Source: Fimousia sp036311565
Lineage (GTDB): Bacteria > Bacillota > Clostridia > Lachnospirales > Lachnospiraceae
DNA: 37,560 nucleotides
Assembly (NCBI GenBank): GCA_036311565.1
Contig: JAXJPR010000019.1
Location: forward strand, 1-37,560
Direction of reading: 5' to 3'
The notes under the pieces were generated by a model. The model was not told the origin of the DNA, searched no databases, and saw nothing but the letters and a program-made list of their open reading frames with translations. Below are positions 23,965 through 32,056 of the stretch, in pieces. The position numbers and the translations under genes are program-made. The number at the start of each line of letters is the position of its first letter. Position 1 is the first letter of the stretch.

Positions 23965-25107
23965 TTGGAAGCATATTTTGACAACGGGGCAACTACAAAG
24001 GTTTTTCCCCAGGTGAAAGATATTGTAATAGAAGCGATGGAAGAGGAATATGGAAATCCTTCTTCTATGCATATGAAAGGCGTTAATGCCGAAAAATACG
24101 TAAAAGATGCAAGAGAGATTATTGCAAAATCATTAAAAGTCGAATCGAAGGAGATTATATTTACTTCTGGCGGTACAGAATCTAATAATATGGCATTGAT
24201 TGGAACAGCCATGGCAAATGCGCGAAGAGGTAAACACATTATTTCTACGCGAATTGAACATGCTTCTGTCTATAATCCTTTGTTTTATTTAGAAGAGCAG
24301 GGATATGAAATCACCTATCTTCCAGTAGATGAACATGGAATTGTAGATTTAAAAGCACTAGAAGAGTCCATTCGTCCTGATACTATTTTGGTCTCTATTA
24401 TGTATGTTAATAATGAAATTGGTGCTGTCCAGCCAATTGAAGAGATTGGAAGAATTGTAAAAGGAAAAAATAAAGATATTATTTTTCATGTAGATGCAAT
24501 ACAGGGATATGGAAAATATTATATTTATCCAAAGAGACTAAAAATTGATCTATTATCTGTCAGTGGGCATAAAATTCATGGTCCAAAAGGAATTGGATTC
24601 TTATATATCAAAGATAGAGTAAGAATTCATCCATTGATTTTAGGAGGAGGACAGCAAAAAGGGATGCGTTCTGGTACAGAAAATGTACCTGGAATAGCAG
24701 GTCTTGGAAAAGCTGTACAGTTAATTTATGAAAATCATGAAGAAAAAATGGAAAAAATAAGAGAGTTAAAAGAAGACTTTCTTTCTCAGGTAATGGAACT
24801 GCCTGATGTAAAAAATAATTCAGGAGATGCTCCCCATATTGCCAGCGTTAGCTTTAAAGGCGTTAGAAGCGAAGTACTTTTGCACGCATTGGAGGAAAAA
24901 GGAGTCTATGTCTCATCAGGGTCTGCATGTTCTTCCAATAAACCGGCAATTAGTGGAACATTAAAGGCAATCGGTCTTACAAAAGAATATTATGATTCTA
25001 CACTGCGGTTTAGTTTCTGCATATTTAATACGAAAGAAGAAGTAGCATATGCAGTAAATTGTCTCCGCGAATTGTTACCAATATTACGAAGATTTACAAG
25101 AAAGTAG
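23965..25107 (+). CDS. Cysteine desulfurase (NifS/IscS family)
   Basis: A 380-residue PLP enzyme that takes sulfur from cysteine as a persulfide. The N-terminal EAYFDNGATTKVFPQV is typical. GTESNNMAL, HVDAIQGYGK and SGHKIHGPKG mark the cofactor site, with Lys203 as the PLP lysine. SSGSACSS holds the persulfide Cys322. The start is TTG at 23965 with GGAGG about nine bases upstream. It is followed by thiI after seven bases, so its sulfur most likely feeds 4-thiouridine in tRNA; an additional role in Fe-S assembly is possible, but no scaffold gene is nearby. Confidence 0.95.
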   Translation: MEAYFDNGATTKVFPQVKDIVIEAMEEEYGNPSSMHMKGVNAEKYVKDAREIIAKSLKVESKEIIFTSGGTESNNMALIGTAMANARRGKHIISTRIEHASVYNPLFYLEEQGYEITYLPVDEHGIVDLKALEESIRPDTILVSIMYVNNEIGAVQPIEEIGRIVKGKNKDIIFHVDAIQGYGKYYIYPKRLKIDLLSVSGHKIHGPKGIGFLYIKDRVRIHPLILGGGQQKGMRSGTENVPGIAGLGKAVQLIYENHEEKMEKIRELKEDFLSQVMELPDVKNNSGDAPHIASVSFKGVRSEVLLHALEEKGVYVSSGSACSSNKPAISGTLKAIGLTKEYYDSTLRFSFCIFNTKEEVAYAVNCLRELLPILRRFTRK

Positions 25108-25114
25108 GAAAAAT

Positions 25115-26296
25115 ATGGAATTTAAAGCATTTTTAATTAAATATGCAGAAATCGGCATAAAAGGGAAAAATCGTTATATGTTTGAAGATGCCCTGATTCG
25201 TCAAATGAAATTTGCATTAAAAGAGGTTGGAGATTTTGCAATCCGCAAACAGCTTGGAAGGGTGTTTGTAGAAGCAAAAGGAGAATTTGATTTTGAGGAA
25301 GCGGTTGCTGCATTAAAGAGAGTATTTGGAATTACAGGAATTTGTCCTGTCTTAATTGAAGAAGACAAAGATTTTGAACATTTGGCGCAAGTATGCTGCC
25401 AGTTTATGGATGAACAATATCCGGACAAAAATAAAACATTTAAAGTATATGGACGTCGTGCGGATAAACGTTATCCAATGACTTCTATGGAATTTTCTGC
25501 AGAAATGGGAAGCAGAATTTTAGATGCTTATCCAGAATTTAGAGTAGATGTGCGCCATCCGGATATTCTTTTGACGGTAGAAATCAGGGATAAAGTTTAT
25601 ATTTATTCTGATATTATCAAAGGACCAGGCGGAATGCCAATTGGAACAAATGGAAAGGCTATGTTGTGTTTGTCAGGAGGAATTGATAGTCCAGTGGCAG
25701 GATATATGATTGCAAAGCGTGGGGTACGTATCGACGCCACATATTTTCATGCACCTCCGTATACAAGTGAACGTGCAAAGCAAAAGGTTGTAGATCTGGC
25801 TAAGAAAATTTCCAAATATGCAGGACCAATTAATCTGCATATTGTAAATTTCACTGATATTCAGCTTGCAATCTATGAAAAATGCCCACATGATGAATTA
25901 ACGATTATTATGAGACGCTATATGATGAAAATTGCAGAACATTTTGCAAAAGAGGGCGGTTCCCTTGCGTTAATCACTGGAGAAAGTATTGGACAGGTTG
26001 CAAGTCAGACGATTCATAATCTTGCAATCACCAATGAAGTTTGTACGATACCAGTATTTCGTCCATGTATTGGAATGGATAAACAGGAAATTGTCGATAT
26101 TGCAGAAGAAATTGATACTTACGAAACATCAATACAGCCATTTGAAGACTGCTGTACAATTTTCGTAGCAAAACATCCAGTAACAAAGGGAAATTTAAAA
26201 GTAATTAAACATTCAGAAGAAGCATTAAATGATGTGATTGATGATTTGATGAAAGAAGCAATTGAAACGGTAGAAATTATTCGTGTCAGCGAGTAG
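25115..26296 (+). CDS. thiI: tRNA 4-thiouridine synthetase ThiI
   Basis: A 393-residue enzyme that thiolates U8 of tRNA. Residues 1-60 form an N-terminal ferredoxin-like part, followed by a THUMP domain to about 165. The adenylating PP-loop is SGGIDSPVAGY at 187-197. The C-terminal rhodanese domain of the long E. coli form is absent, as in most Firmicutes, where the paired cysteine desulfurase supplies sulfur to a catalytic-domain cysteine (CTIFV near 345 is a candidate). The preceding desulfurase ends seven bases upstream, forming a two-gene thiolation unit. A hairpin overlaps the stop. Confidence 0.96.
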   Translation: MEFKAFLIKYAEIGIKGKNRYMFEDALIRQMKFALKEVGDFAIRKQLGRVFVEAKGEFDFEEAVAALKRVFGITGICPVLIEEDKDFEHLAQVCCQFMDEQYPDKNKTFKVYGRRADKRYPMTSMEFSAEMGSRILDAYPEFRVDVRHPDILLTVEIRDKVYIYSDIIKGPGGMPIGTNGKAMLCLSGGIDSPVAGYMIAKRGVRIDATYFHAPPYTSERAKQKVVDLAKKISKYAGPINLHIVNFTDIQLAIYEKCPHDELTIIMRRYMMKIAEHFAKEGGSLALITGESIGQVASQTIHNLAITNEVCTIPVFRPCIGMDKQEIVDIAEEIDTYETSIQPFEDCCTIFVAKHPVTKGNLKVIKHSEEALNDVIDDLMKEAIETVEIIRVSE

Positions 26297-26319
26297 AAAC
26301 ATTAGTTTCTACCCGCTTT
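26289..26319 (+). terminator. Probable terminator after thiI
   Basis: GTAGAAAC (26293-26300) and GTTTCTAC (26305-26312) pair around ATTA, extended by GCG/CGC past one mismatch, then TTTCT. The stem overlaps the stop codon and the T-run is short. Confidence 0.5.
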
Positions 26320-26358
26320 CTGCGTAAGAAGTTATTAGATGTTTCAACGTAGAATGAA

Positions 26359-26604
26359 TTATTTATCTGCTTCAATGATAAATGGTTTAATAGATTCTAG
26401 TATTTCATTAATTTGGGCTCCGGCATCACGGATATTTAAATCCAAAGGTTTTGAAATGTCGAGGCTGAAAATTCCCATGATGGATTTTGCATTGATGACA
26501 TACCGGCCGGTAACTAGATCAAAATCATAAGGATATTCGTTTACGATTGTAACGAAATCTTTTACTTTTTCTATTGTATCAATAGAGATTTTTACTGTTT
26601 TCAT
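26359..26604 (-). CDS. HPr-like protein lacking the phosphorylatable histidine
   Basis: An 81-residue protein with the length and pattern of HPr. The second-half motif AKSIMGIFSLD is retained, with Ser41 where HPr has regulatory Ser46. By ungapped alignment of the N-terminus, the site of His15 and Arg17 in the LHTRP loop is IEKVK (Lys13, Lys15 by my alignment), so it cannot act as a PTS phosphocarrier. Regulation through the serine, as in Crh, is possible but unproven. AAGGAGG precedes the ATG and a strong minus-strand promoter lies upstream, so the gene is a monocistronic unit oriented against its neighbours. I infer family from the SIMG motif and size. Confidence 0.75.
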   Translation of the reverse strand: MKTVKISIDTIEKVKDFVTIVNEYPYDFDLVTGRYVINAKSIMGIFSLDISKPLDLNIRDAGAQINEILESIKPFIIEADK

Positions 26605-26632
26605 AGAGGCCTCCTTTTTACTAGGTGTGGTT

Positions 26633-26658
26633 CTTACATATAAAAATATATGTGTAAG
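26633..26658. repeat. Imperfect inverted repeat in the leader of the HPr-like gene
   Basis: CTTACATATA (26633-26642) faces TATATGTGTAAG (26647-26658), pairing with a two-base bulge. It lies downstream of the -10 on the minus strand, so it may be an operator or an mRNA hairpin. Confidence 0.4.
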
Positions 26659-26669
26659 GTTTTGAACAT

Positions 26670-26698
26670 ATAGTAAACAAAAAATAAAGAAAAGTCAA
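26670..26698 (-). promoter_or_regulatory. Promoter of the HPr-like gene
   Basis: On the minus strand TTGACT (26698-26693) and TACTAT (26675-26670) are separated by exactly 17 bp, about 65 bases ahead of the ATG. Confidence 0.7.
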
Positions 26699-26720
26699 CT
26701 AAATTTGATAGGAGTATGAA

Positions 26721-28058
26721 ATGGCAGCTTATATAAAATTGAAAGAATTACGAATTGCATTATTAACTTTAGGCTGTAAAGTAAATCAGTACGAAACAGA
26801 TGCAATGAAAGAACGACTGGAAATGGCAGGCGGTCAGATTGTGGGATTTCATGAGGCAGCAGATATATATATAGTAAATACCTGTTCCGTAACGAATGTA
26901 GCAGACAAAAAATCCAGGCAGATGCTGCATCGTGCAAAGAGAAAAAATCCAGAAGCAGTTATTGTGGCGGCAGGGTGCTATGTTCAGGCAGCGAAAGATG
27001 AATTGCAAAAAGATGCTCTCGTAGATATTATTATTGGTAATAATAAAAAGAACGAAATTGTAGAAATTTTATCTGAATACTTTGCATCAAAACAAAAAGA
27101 AAGTAGAATTATCGATATCAATCATACCAGCGAATTTGAAGAAATGGGCATGAGCAATATTGATGGGCATACCAGAGCTTATATCAAGGTTCAGGACGGA
27201 TGTAATCAGTTTTGTTCTTATTGTATCATTCCTTATACAAGGGGAAGAGTGCGAAGCAGAAAGATGGAAGAAATTGAGAAGGAGATTGTAAAGCTGACCA
27301 GGCAGGGATATAAAGAATTTGTTTTGACAGGAATTCATTTAAGTTCGTATGGTGTAGATATGGAACAAATGAATCTGCTCATACTGATTCAGAAAATTGC
27401 GCAGGTCGATGGAGTAGAAAGAATTCGTTTAGGCTCCTTGGAACCACGAATTATTACAGAAGAATTTATTCAGGAAGTAAAAAAAATACCGTCATTTTGT
27501 CCACATTTTCACTTATCACTGCAAAGTGCGTGCAATGACACATTAAGAAGAATGAATCGCAAATATACCATTGAAGAATATATGGAAAAGTGTGATCTTT
27601 TGAGAAGGCACTTTGATCATCCAGCAATTACAACTGATGTTATTGTAGGATTTCCAGGAGAAACAGAAGAAGAATTTGCAAAAACAGTAGAACATTTAGA
27701 AGAAATTCAAATGTATGAAATGCATATATTTAAGTATTCAAAGCGAAAGGGGACACGCGCTGAAAAAATGCCGGATCAGGTGGATGAGCAGAAGAAAAAT
27801 GAGAGAAGTGCAGTTCTTCTTGCAATGACGAAAAAGCAGAAAAAGGCATATGAAGAAGCGTTAATAGGAACGAAAGAACAGGTATTATTAGAAGAATCCA
27901 TAGAATTAGATGGAACTGTATATTTTACTGGACACACAAAGCGTTATGTAAAAATTGGCGTGAGAGGAGAAAACCTGATGTCGAATCAATTGGTAAATGT
28001 AAAAATTGATGGTTTTTCAGAAAAAGATTTTCTTGTTGCCGGTTTAATTTCAAAATAA
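26721..28058 (+). CDS. mtaB: tRNA t6A37 methylthiotransferase, MtaB type
   Basis: A 445-residue radical-SAM enzyme that adds a methylthio group to t6A at position 37 of ANN-decoding tRNAs. The N-terminal UPF0004 domain binds one cluster through Cys19 (LGCKVNQYE), Cys55 (NTCSVTN) and Cys86 (AAGCYVQ). The radical-SAM cluster motif is Cys161-x3-Cys165-x2-Cys168 (CNQFCSYC). A TRAM-like tail ends the protein. LGCKVNQYE and the single TRAM unit fit MtaB rather than MiaB or RimO. TAGGAG precedes the ATG. I cannot place a convincing promoter; the divergent region is short. Confidence 0.93.
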   Translation: MAAYIKLKELRIALLTLGCKVNQYETDAMKERLEMAGGQIVGFHEAADIYIVNTCSVTNVADKKSRQMLHRAKRKNPEAVIVAAGCYVQAAKDELQKDALVDIIIGNNKKNEIVEILSEYFASKQKESRIIDINHTSEFEEMGMSNIDGHTRAYIKVQDGCNQFCSYCIIPYTRGRVRSRKMEEIEKEIVKLTRQGYKEFVLTGIHLSSYGVDMEQMNLLILIQKIAQVDGVERIRLGSLEPRIITEEFIQEVKKIPSFCPHFHLSLQSACNDTLRRMNRKYTIEEYMEKCDLLRRHFDHPAITTDVIVGFPGETEEEFAKTVEHLEEIQMYEMHIFKYSKRKGTRAEKMPDQVDEQKKNERSAVLLAMTKKQKKAYEEALIGTKEQVLLEESIELDGTVYFTGHTKRYVKIGVRGENLMSNQLVNVKIDGFSEKDFLVAGLISK

Positions 28059-28086
28059 TGCTTTTAGGATAGCAAAAACCCAATAC

Positions 28087-28115
28087 TTTACTTTTCTGCA
28101 TAACTATATTAAAAT
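28087..28115 (+). promoter_or_regulatory. Candidate promoter of the ireB-ruvX cluster
   Basis: TTTACT (28087-28092) and TAAAAT (28110-28115) lie 17 bp apart, 31 bases before the ATG at 28147. Confidence 0.5.
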
Positions 28116-28146
28116 AGAACTAATAAGAAAAAGGACGTGATGAATA

Positions 28147-28404
28147 ATGGAAAATAATACACAATTATTTCAAGTAGTAAAAGAAGAATATGATGTGCAT
28201 ACAATCTTAGCGAAAGTTTATGAAGCTTTAAAAGAAAAAGGATATAATCCGGTGAATCAGATCGTTGGTTATATTATGTCAGGAGATCCTACTTATATTA
28301 CCAGTCATAAGAATGCCAGAGGATTAATCCGTCGTGTAGAACGAGATGAGATCATTGAAGCATTATTTATTCAATATATTGATACAAAATTAAAGCAGGG
28401 ATAA
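28147..28404 (+). CDS. ireB: IreB family regulatory phosphoprotein
   Basis: An 85-residue protein of the UPF0297 family (YrzL in Bacillus). VYEALKEKGYNPVNQIVGYIMSGDP and YITSHKNARGLIRRVERDEI are the family's highly conserved core. In enterococci the relative is phosphorylated on N-terminal threonines by the Ser/Thr kinase IreK and affects cephalosporin resistance; a threonine is present at position 5. Its genomic neighbours ruvX and DUF1292 are the usual ones, with ruvX starting two bases after the stop. AAAAGGACG is the ribosome site. Confidence 0.95.
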   Translation: MENNTQLFQVVKEEYDVHTILAKVYEALKEKGYNPVNQIVGYIMSGDPTYITSHKNARGLIRRVERDEIIEALFIQYIDTKLKQG

Positions 28405-28406
28405 TC

Positions 28407-28841
28407 ATGAAAGCAATTGGATTAGATTATGGAACAAAAACAGTTGGTGTTGCAGTCAGCGATGGATTAGGCATTACTGCACAGCCATTGGAGACAATTA
28501 CAAGAAAGTCACCGAATAAGCTGCGCCAGACATTGGCCCGGATTGAAGCACTGATTGAAGAATACGGCATAGAAAAAATTGTTTTAGGTTATCCTAAAAA
28601 TATGAATAATACAGCTGGTGCCCGGGTGGAAGAAACCATGGAGTTCAAAGAGAAGTTAGAAAAGAGAACAGGGTTACCAGTTGTTCTTTGGGATGAACGT
28701 TTGACGACAATGGAATCTGAAAGAATTCTAATGGCGGGAGGAGTCCGCAGAGAAAATAGAAAAGAAGTGATTGATCAGCTTGCAGCGGCGATTATTTTAC
28801 AGAGTTATATGGACTCTGAGAGAAAAGAGGAAATGAAATGA
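28407..28841 (+). CDS. ruvX: RuvX/YqgF-type Holliday junction resolvase
   Basis: A 144-residue RNase H-fold protein. MKAIGLDYGTKTVGVAVSD carries the first acidic residue (Asp7), KIVLGYPKNMNNTAG the second strand, and LWDERLTT and EVIDQLAAAIILQ the remaining catalytic site. Family members act in pre-16S rRNA 5' processing and have been proposed as resolvases. It overlaps the DUF1292 gene by four bases (ATGA), showing translational coupling. Length is typical. Confidence 0.95.
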   Translation: MKAIGLDYGTKTVGVAVSDGLGITAQPLETITRKSPNKLRQTLARIEALIEEYGIEKIVLGYPKNMNNTAGARVEETMEFKEKLEKRTGLPVVLWDERLTTMESERILMAGGVRRENRKEVIDQLAAAIILQSYMDSERKEEMK

Positions 28842-29098
28842 GTAAGAAGCCAGAAGCGATTGTATTTTATGATGAAAAGGATAACGAAATCCATTTAGAA
28901 GTACTGGAACAGACGACCATAGCAGGCCAGAATTACCTGTTAGTATCAGATGGAGAAGAAGATACTGTTTTGTTATTTAAAGAGGTTCCGGAAGAAGGGG
29001 ATTTTGTTTCTTACCAAATTGTAGAAGATGATACAGAGATTGAAGCATTATTAAAAGTATTTAATGAACTAATAGAAGAAATAGATATTGAATTTTAA
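28838..29098 (+). CDS. DUF1292 family protein (YrzB-like)
   Basis: An 86-residue acidic protein. IVFYDEKDNEIHLEVLEQTTI and YLLVSDGEEDTVLLFKEVPE match the DUF1292 pattern, with an acidic C-terminal helix. It lies in the conserved ireB-ruvX-DUF1292 trio and starts within the ruvX stop. No biochemical role is established for the family; cytosolic, no signal or membrane segment. Confidence 0.9.
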   Translation: MSKKPEAIVFYDEKDNEIHLEVLEQTTIAGQNYLLVSDGEEDTVLLFKEVPEEGDFVSYQIVEDDTEIEALLKVFNELIEEIDIEF

Positions 29099-29127
29099 AG
29101 ATATCGGAAAAGGTTGAGGTGTATAGA

Positions 29128-29586
29128 ATGAACAATATGGATCATTTTAAAGAGTTGTTAAAAAGTAAAGGATTAAAAATGACAACACAGAGGGGAATTA
29201 TTTTGGAAGTATTATCCCAATGTCCAAACCAACACCTGACCGCAGAAGAAATTTATGAATTAGTGCGTAAAAAGCAGCCGGAAATTGGTATTGCTACAGT
29301 ATATCGTACTTTGCAGTTATTATCAGAATTAGACTTGATTGATACATTGGATTTGGATGATGGATTTGTTCGTTATGAATTAGCAGGGCCGGATGGAAAG
29401 GGACATCACCATCATCATCTGATTTGCATGTCATGCGGAAAAGTCTTGGAATTTGAAGAAGACTTAATGGAGGCTTTAGAAGAAAAGATTGAGATGACAA
29501 CAGGATTTAAAATTTATAACCATAAAGTTAAAATGTATGGTTATTGTAAGGACTGCAAATGTAAACAGAAAGTCCAGCGTACGTGA
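29128..29586 (+). CDS. Fur-family metalloregulator
   Basis: A 152-residue repressor. The winged helix includes GLKMTTQRGIILEVL, LTAEEIYELV and the recognition helix IGIATVYRTLQLL. The metal part has a His-rich GHHHHHLICMSCG and a second Cys pair CKDCKC, together the structural Cys4 zinc site. The remaining ligands do not clearly distinguish Fur, PerR or Zur. ATG at 29128 is chosen because GAGGTG sits 6 bases upstream; a GTG at 29119 is in frame but overlaps that site. Its insertion between the DUF1292 and RNase J genes breaks the Bacillus order. Confidence 0.9.
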   Translation: MNNMDHFKELLKSKGLKMTTQRGIILEVLSQCPNQHLTAEEIYELVRKKQPEIGIATVYRTLQLLSELDLIDTLDLDDGFVRYELAGPDGKGHHHHHLICMSCGKVLEFEEDLMEALEEKIEMTTGFKIYNHKVKMYGYCKDCKCKQKVQRT

Positions 29587-29612
29587 AAATAAATAGTGAT
29601 GGAGGAATGATT

Positions 29613-31280
29613 TTGAAATTATTTAAAAATGATAAGCCAGTAAAAATCATACCATTGGGCGGAATGGAACAGATTGGTATGAATATTACAGCTTTTGAAT
29701 ATGAAGATTCGATTATTGTCGTTGATTGCGGGCTTGCATTTCCAAATGAAGAAATGTTAGGGATTGACTTGGTAATTCCTGATGTGTCTTATCTTAAGCA
29801 AAATGCAGACAAGGTAAAAGGACTTTTGATTACGCATGGTCATGAAGATCACATCGGCGCGATTCCCTATGCATTAAAAGAGTTAAATATGCCTATTTAT
29901 GCAACAAAATTGACAATGGGGTTGATTGAGAATAAATTAAAAGAGCACGGCATGACACGCTCAATTAAGAAAAAAGTGGTAAAACACGGACAATCTATTA
30001 ACTTAGGATGTTTCCGGATTGAGTTTATTAAAACGAATCACAGTATTGCTGATGCAGCAGCATTAGCAATTTATACACCGGCAGGAATTATTATTCATAC
30101 GGGAGACTTTAAAATTGATCATACACCATTATTTGGTGAAGCAATTGATTTGGCAAGATTTGCAGAATTAGGGAAAAAAGGTGTTCTGGCTTTAATGTCA
30201 GACAGTACCAATGCGATGAGAGAAGGATATACACCTTCTGAGCGTACGGTAGCAAAAACCCTGGATCATGTATTCAATGAATACCGAAAAGAACGACTGA
30301 TTGTTGCTACATTCGCATCCAATGTCGATCGGGTACAGCAGATTATAAATTCTGCCTATAAATATGGCAGAAAGGTTGTAGTAGAAGGCCGCAGTATGGT
30401 CAATGTTATTAAGACAGCTGTGGAACTGGGATGTATCAGTATACCAGATGATACATTGATCGAAATTGAGCAGATGCGCAATTACAGTGATGACCAACTG
30501 ATTTTGATTACAACAGGAAGTCAGGGAGAGACAATGGCGGCTTTGTCACGTATGGCTAATTCCAGTCATAAGAAAGTTATTATTAAGTCAAATGATGTGG
30601 TAATCTTTAGTTCATCGCCGATTCCAGGAAATGAAAAAGCCGTTTCTAAAATCATGAATGAATTGACACGAAAAGGTGCTCGAATCGTATTTCAGGATAC
30701 CCATGTTTCCGGGCATGCCTGTAGAGAAGAACTGCGTTTGATTTATGCGCTGACAAAACCACAATATGCAATTCCAGTTCATGGAGAATACCGCCATTTG
30801 ACCAGTAATGCAGAATTGGCGGAAGAAATGGGAATTGCAAAAGAAAATATTTTTGTACTTCATTCAGGGGAAGTATTGGAATTGTCAAAGAAAAAAGGCG
30901 AGATTACTGGAAAAGTTCCAGCTCAGGGAATTTTAGTTGATGGACTTGGGGTTGGAGATGTTGGAAATATTGTTTTGCGGGATCGTCAGCAATTATCAAA
31001 AAATGGATTATTAATTATTGTAATTACACTGGAACGTTACAGCAATCAGCTTTTGGCAGGACCGGATATCGTGTCCAGGGGATTTGTGTATGTACGGGAA
31101 TCTGAAGGCTTAATGGATGAAGCGAAAAAAGTTGTGGCAGAAGCGTTGGATGAATGTCTCAGTAAAAATATTTCTGATTGGAGCAGAATCAAAGCAGTTG
31201 TAAAAGATGCATTAAGTGATTTCTTATGGAAAAAGACAAGAAGAAATCCTATGATTTTACCAATTATTATGGAAGTTTAA
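29613..31280 (+). CDS. Ribonuclease J
   Basis: A 555-residue beta-CASP ribonuclease (5'-3' exonuclease and endonuclease, mRNA turnover and rRNA maturation). IIPLGGMEQIGMN opens the metallo-beta-lactamase domain, and THGHEDHIG gives His75, His77, Asp79 and His80. SDSTNA, TTGSQGE and PVHGEYRHL are further landmarks. Start choice: GTG at 29583 and ATG at 29607 are possible, but GGAGG at 29601-29605 sits seven bases ahead of TTG at 29613, and MKLFKNDKPVKIIPLGG then looks like a standard N-terminus. Whether it is the J1 or J2 paralogue cannot be decided. Confidence 0.93.
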   Translation: MKLFKNDKPVKIIPLGGMEQIGMNITAFEYEDSIIVVDCGLAFPNEEMLGIDLVIPDVSYLKQNADKVKGLLITHGHEDHIGAIPYALKELNMPIYATKLTMGLIENKLKEHGMTRSIKKKVVKHGQSINLGCFRIEFIKTNHSIADAAALAIYTPAGIIIHTGDFKIDHTPLFGEAIDLARFAELGKKGVLALMSDSTNAMREGYTPSERTVAKTLDHVFNEYRKERLIVATFASNVDRVQQIINSAYKYGRKVVVEGRSMVNVIKTAVELGCISIPDDTLIEIEQMRNYSDDQLILITTGSQGETMAALSRMANSSHKKVIIKSNDVVIFSSSPIPGNEKAVSKIMNELTRKGARIVFQDTHVSGHACREELRLIYALTKPQYAIPVHGEYRHLTSNAELAEEMGIAKENIFVLHSGEVLELSKKKGEITGKVPAQGILVDGLGVGDVGNIVLRDRQQLSKNGLLIIVITLERYSNQLLAGPDIVSRGFVYVRESEGLMDEAKKVVAEALDECLSKNISDWSRIKAVVKDALSDFLWKKTRRNPMILPIIMEV

Positions 31281-31300
31281 TTTAAAAGGAAGATACAAAA

Positions 31301-31639
31301 GTGAAACAAATATATCATATGACAGACAATCTTATTGACTCTATTAAAGAGTCCAGTTACTATAAACGCTATCAGGAATGTCTGATGAATTTAAAAAAAC
31401 AAGAAGAAATTTATGAAAAATACAATCAATTTCGTAGGAAGTACTATGAATTAACCAATAGTGGAGAAGACAATTTTTCTGAAATTGAAAAGCTTCAGCA
31501 GGAATATCATACAGTATTATCCAAAACTGCCGTTGTGGAATTTATGGAAGCGGAAGATCGAATCTGCATTATTATGCAGGAAATGTATACAATGCTTGCA
31601 GAAAATCTAGAATTTGATATGGATTTTATGAATCAGTAA
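31301..31639 (+). CDS. YlbF/YmcA family protein
   Basis: A 112-residue all-helical protein with a GTG start at 31301 and AAAAGGAAG upstream. DSIKESSYYKRYQECLMNLKKQEEIYEKYNQFRRKY and the terminal AVVEFMEAEDRICIIMQEMYTMLAENLEFDM fit the YlbF (Com_YlbF) family. In Bacillus, YlbF, YmcA and YaaT form a complex that steers RNase Y. Lying right after RNase J, it may link to RNA turnover here too, which is an inference. A strong terminator follows. Confidence 0.8.
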   Translation: MKQIYHMTDNLIDSIKESSYYKRYQECLMNLKKQEEIYEKYNQFRRKYYELTNSGEDNFSEIEKLQQEYHTVLSKTAVVEFMEAEDRICIIMQEMYTMLAENLEFDMDFMNQ

Positions 31640-31646
31640 TAATAAG

Positions 31647-31675
31647 GATGATGCCCTGAGGGGCATCATCATTTT
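31647..31675 (+). terminator. Terminator after the YlbF-like gene
   Basis: GATGATGCCC (31647-31656) and GGGCATCATC (31661-31670) form a perfect 10-bp stem with loop TGAG, then ATTTT. It lies only 16 bases before the next start codon. Confidence 0.8.
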
Positions 31676-31690
31676 AAGAAAGGATTCGGG

Positions 31691-32056
31691 ATGATGAAAA
31701 AACAAATGAATAAGAAATTTTGGAGAACATTTTTTTCCGTTTTTCTGGATGCTCTTTTAATTGTGGCTGTCATCCTGATTTTTTTATGGATGAAAAAAAT
31801 CGCATACTATTCTTTTTCTAACGAGCCTTATCAAAAAGAGAGTAAAAAACAATTAGAAATTCAAATTAAAGAAGCGGATACGGTAAGAGAGGTTGCGAAT
31901 GAATTGGAATACTTGGGTGTAATAGAAGATAAGAATTATGTTTTATTACGATACAATTGTTCAACTTACCATGTTTATCAATTGTGTCCAGGGAAATATC
32001 AAGTTTCACCCAATATGGGAGTAGATGATTTATTGGATGAATTTACGGGACGATGA
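31691..32056 (+). CDS. MltG-like membrane protein without a transglycosylase domain
   Basis: A 121-residue protein. A basic N-terminus is followed by one membrane helix at about 12-33, then an outside segment. IQIKEADTVREVANELEYLGVIEDKNYV and CPGKYQVSPNMGVDDLLDEFTG match the LysM-like N-terminal subdomain of MltG/YceG. Full MltG is about 350 residues and ends in a glycan-cleaving domain with a catalytic Glu; here the frame closes at 121, in the position of yrrL (mltG) in Bacillus. Its TGA overlaps the next ATG (ATGA). The stop is clean and no catalytic motif follows in another frame before trmR, so this is a short variant rather than a frameshift. Confidence 0.75.
   Translation: MMKKQMNKKFWRTFFSVFLDALLIVAVILIFLWMKKIAYYSFSNEPYQKESKKQLEIQIKEADTVREVANELEYLGVIEDKNYVLLRYNCSTYHVYQLCPGKYQVSPNMGVDDLLDEFTGR

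Noticed and set aside
23808..24239. A 143-codon minus-strand frame opposite rsmE and the cysteine desulfurase
   Set aside because: Composition is typical of antisense reading, with no ribosome site, and both plus-strand genes are certain.
29583..29612. Longer N-terminus of RNase J from the GTG at 29583
   Set aside because: It overlaps the fur stop and adds a non-conserved stretch; GGAGG at 29601-29605 is placed for the TTG at 29613.
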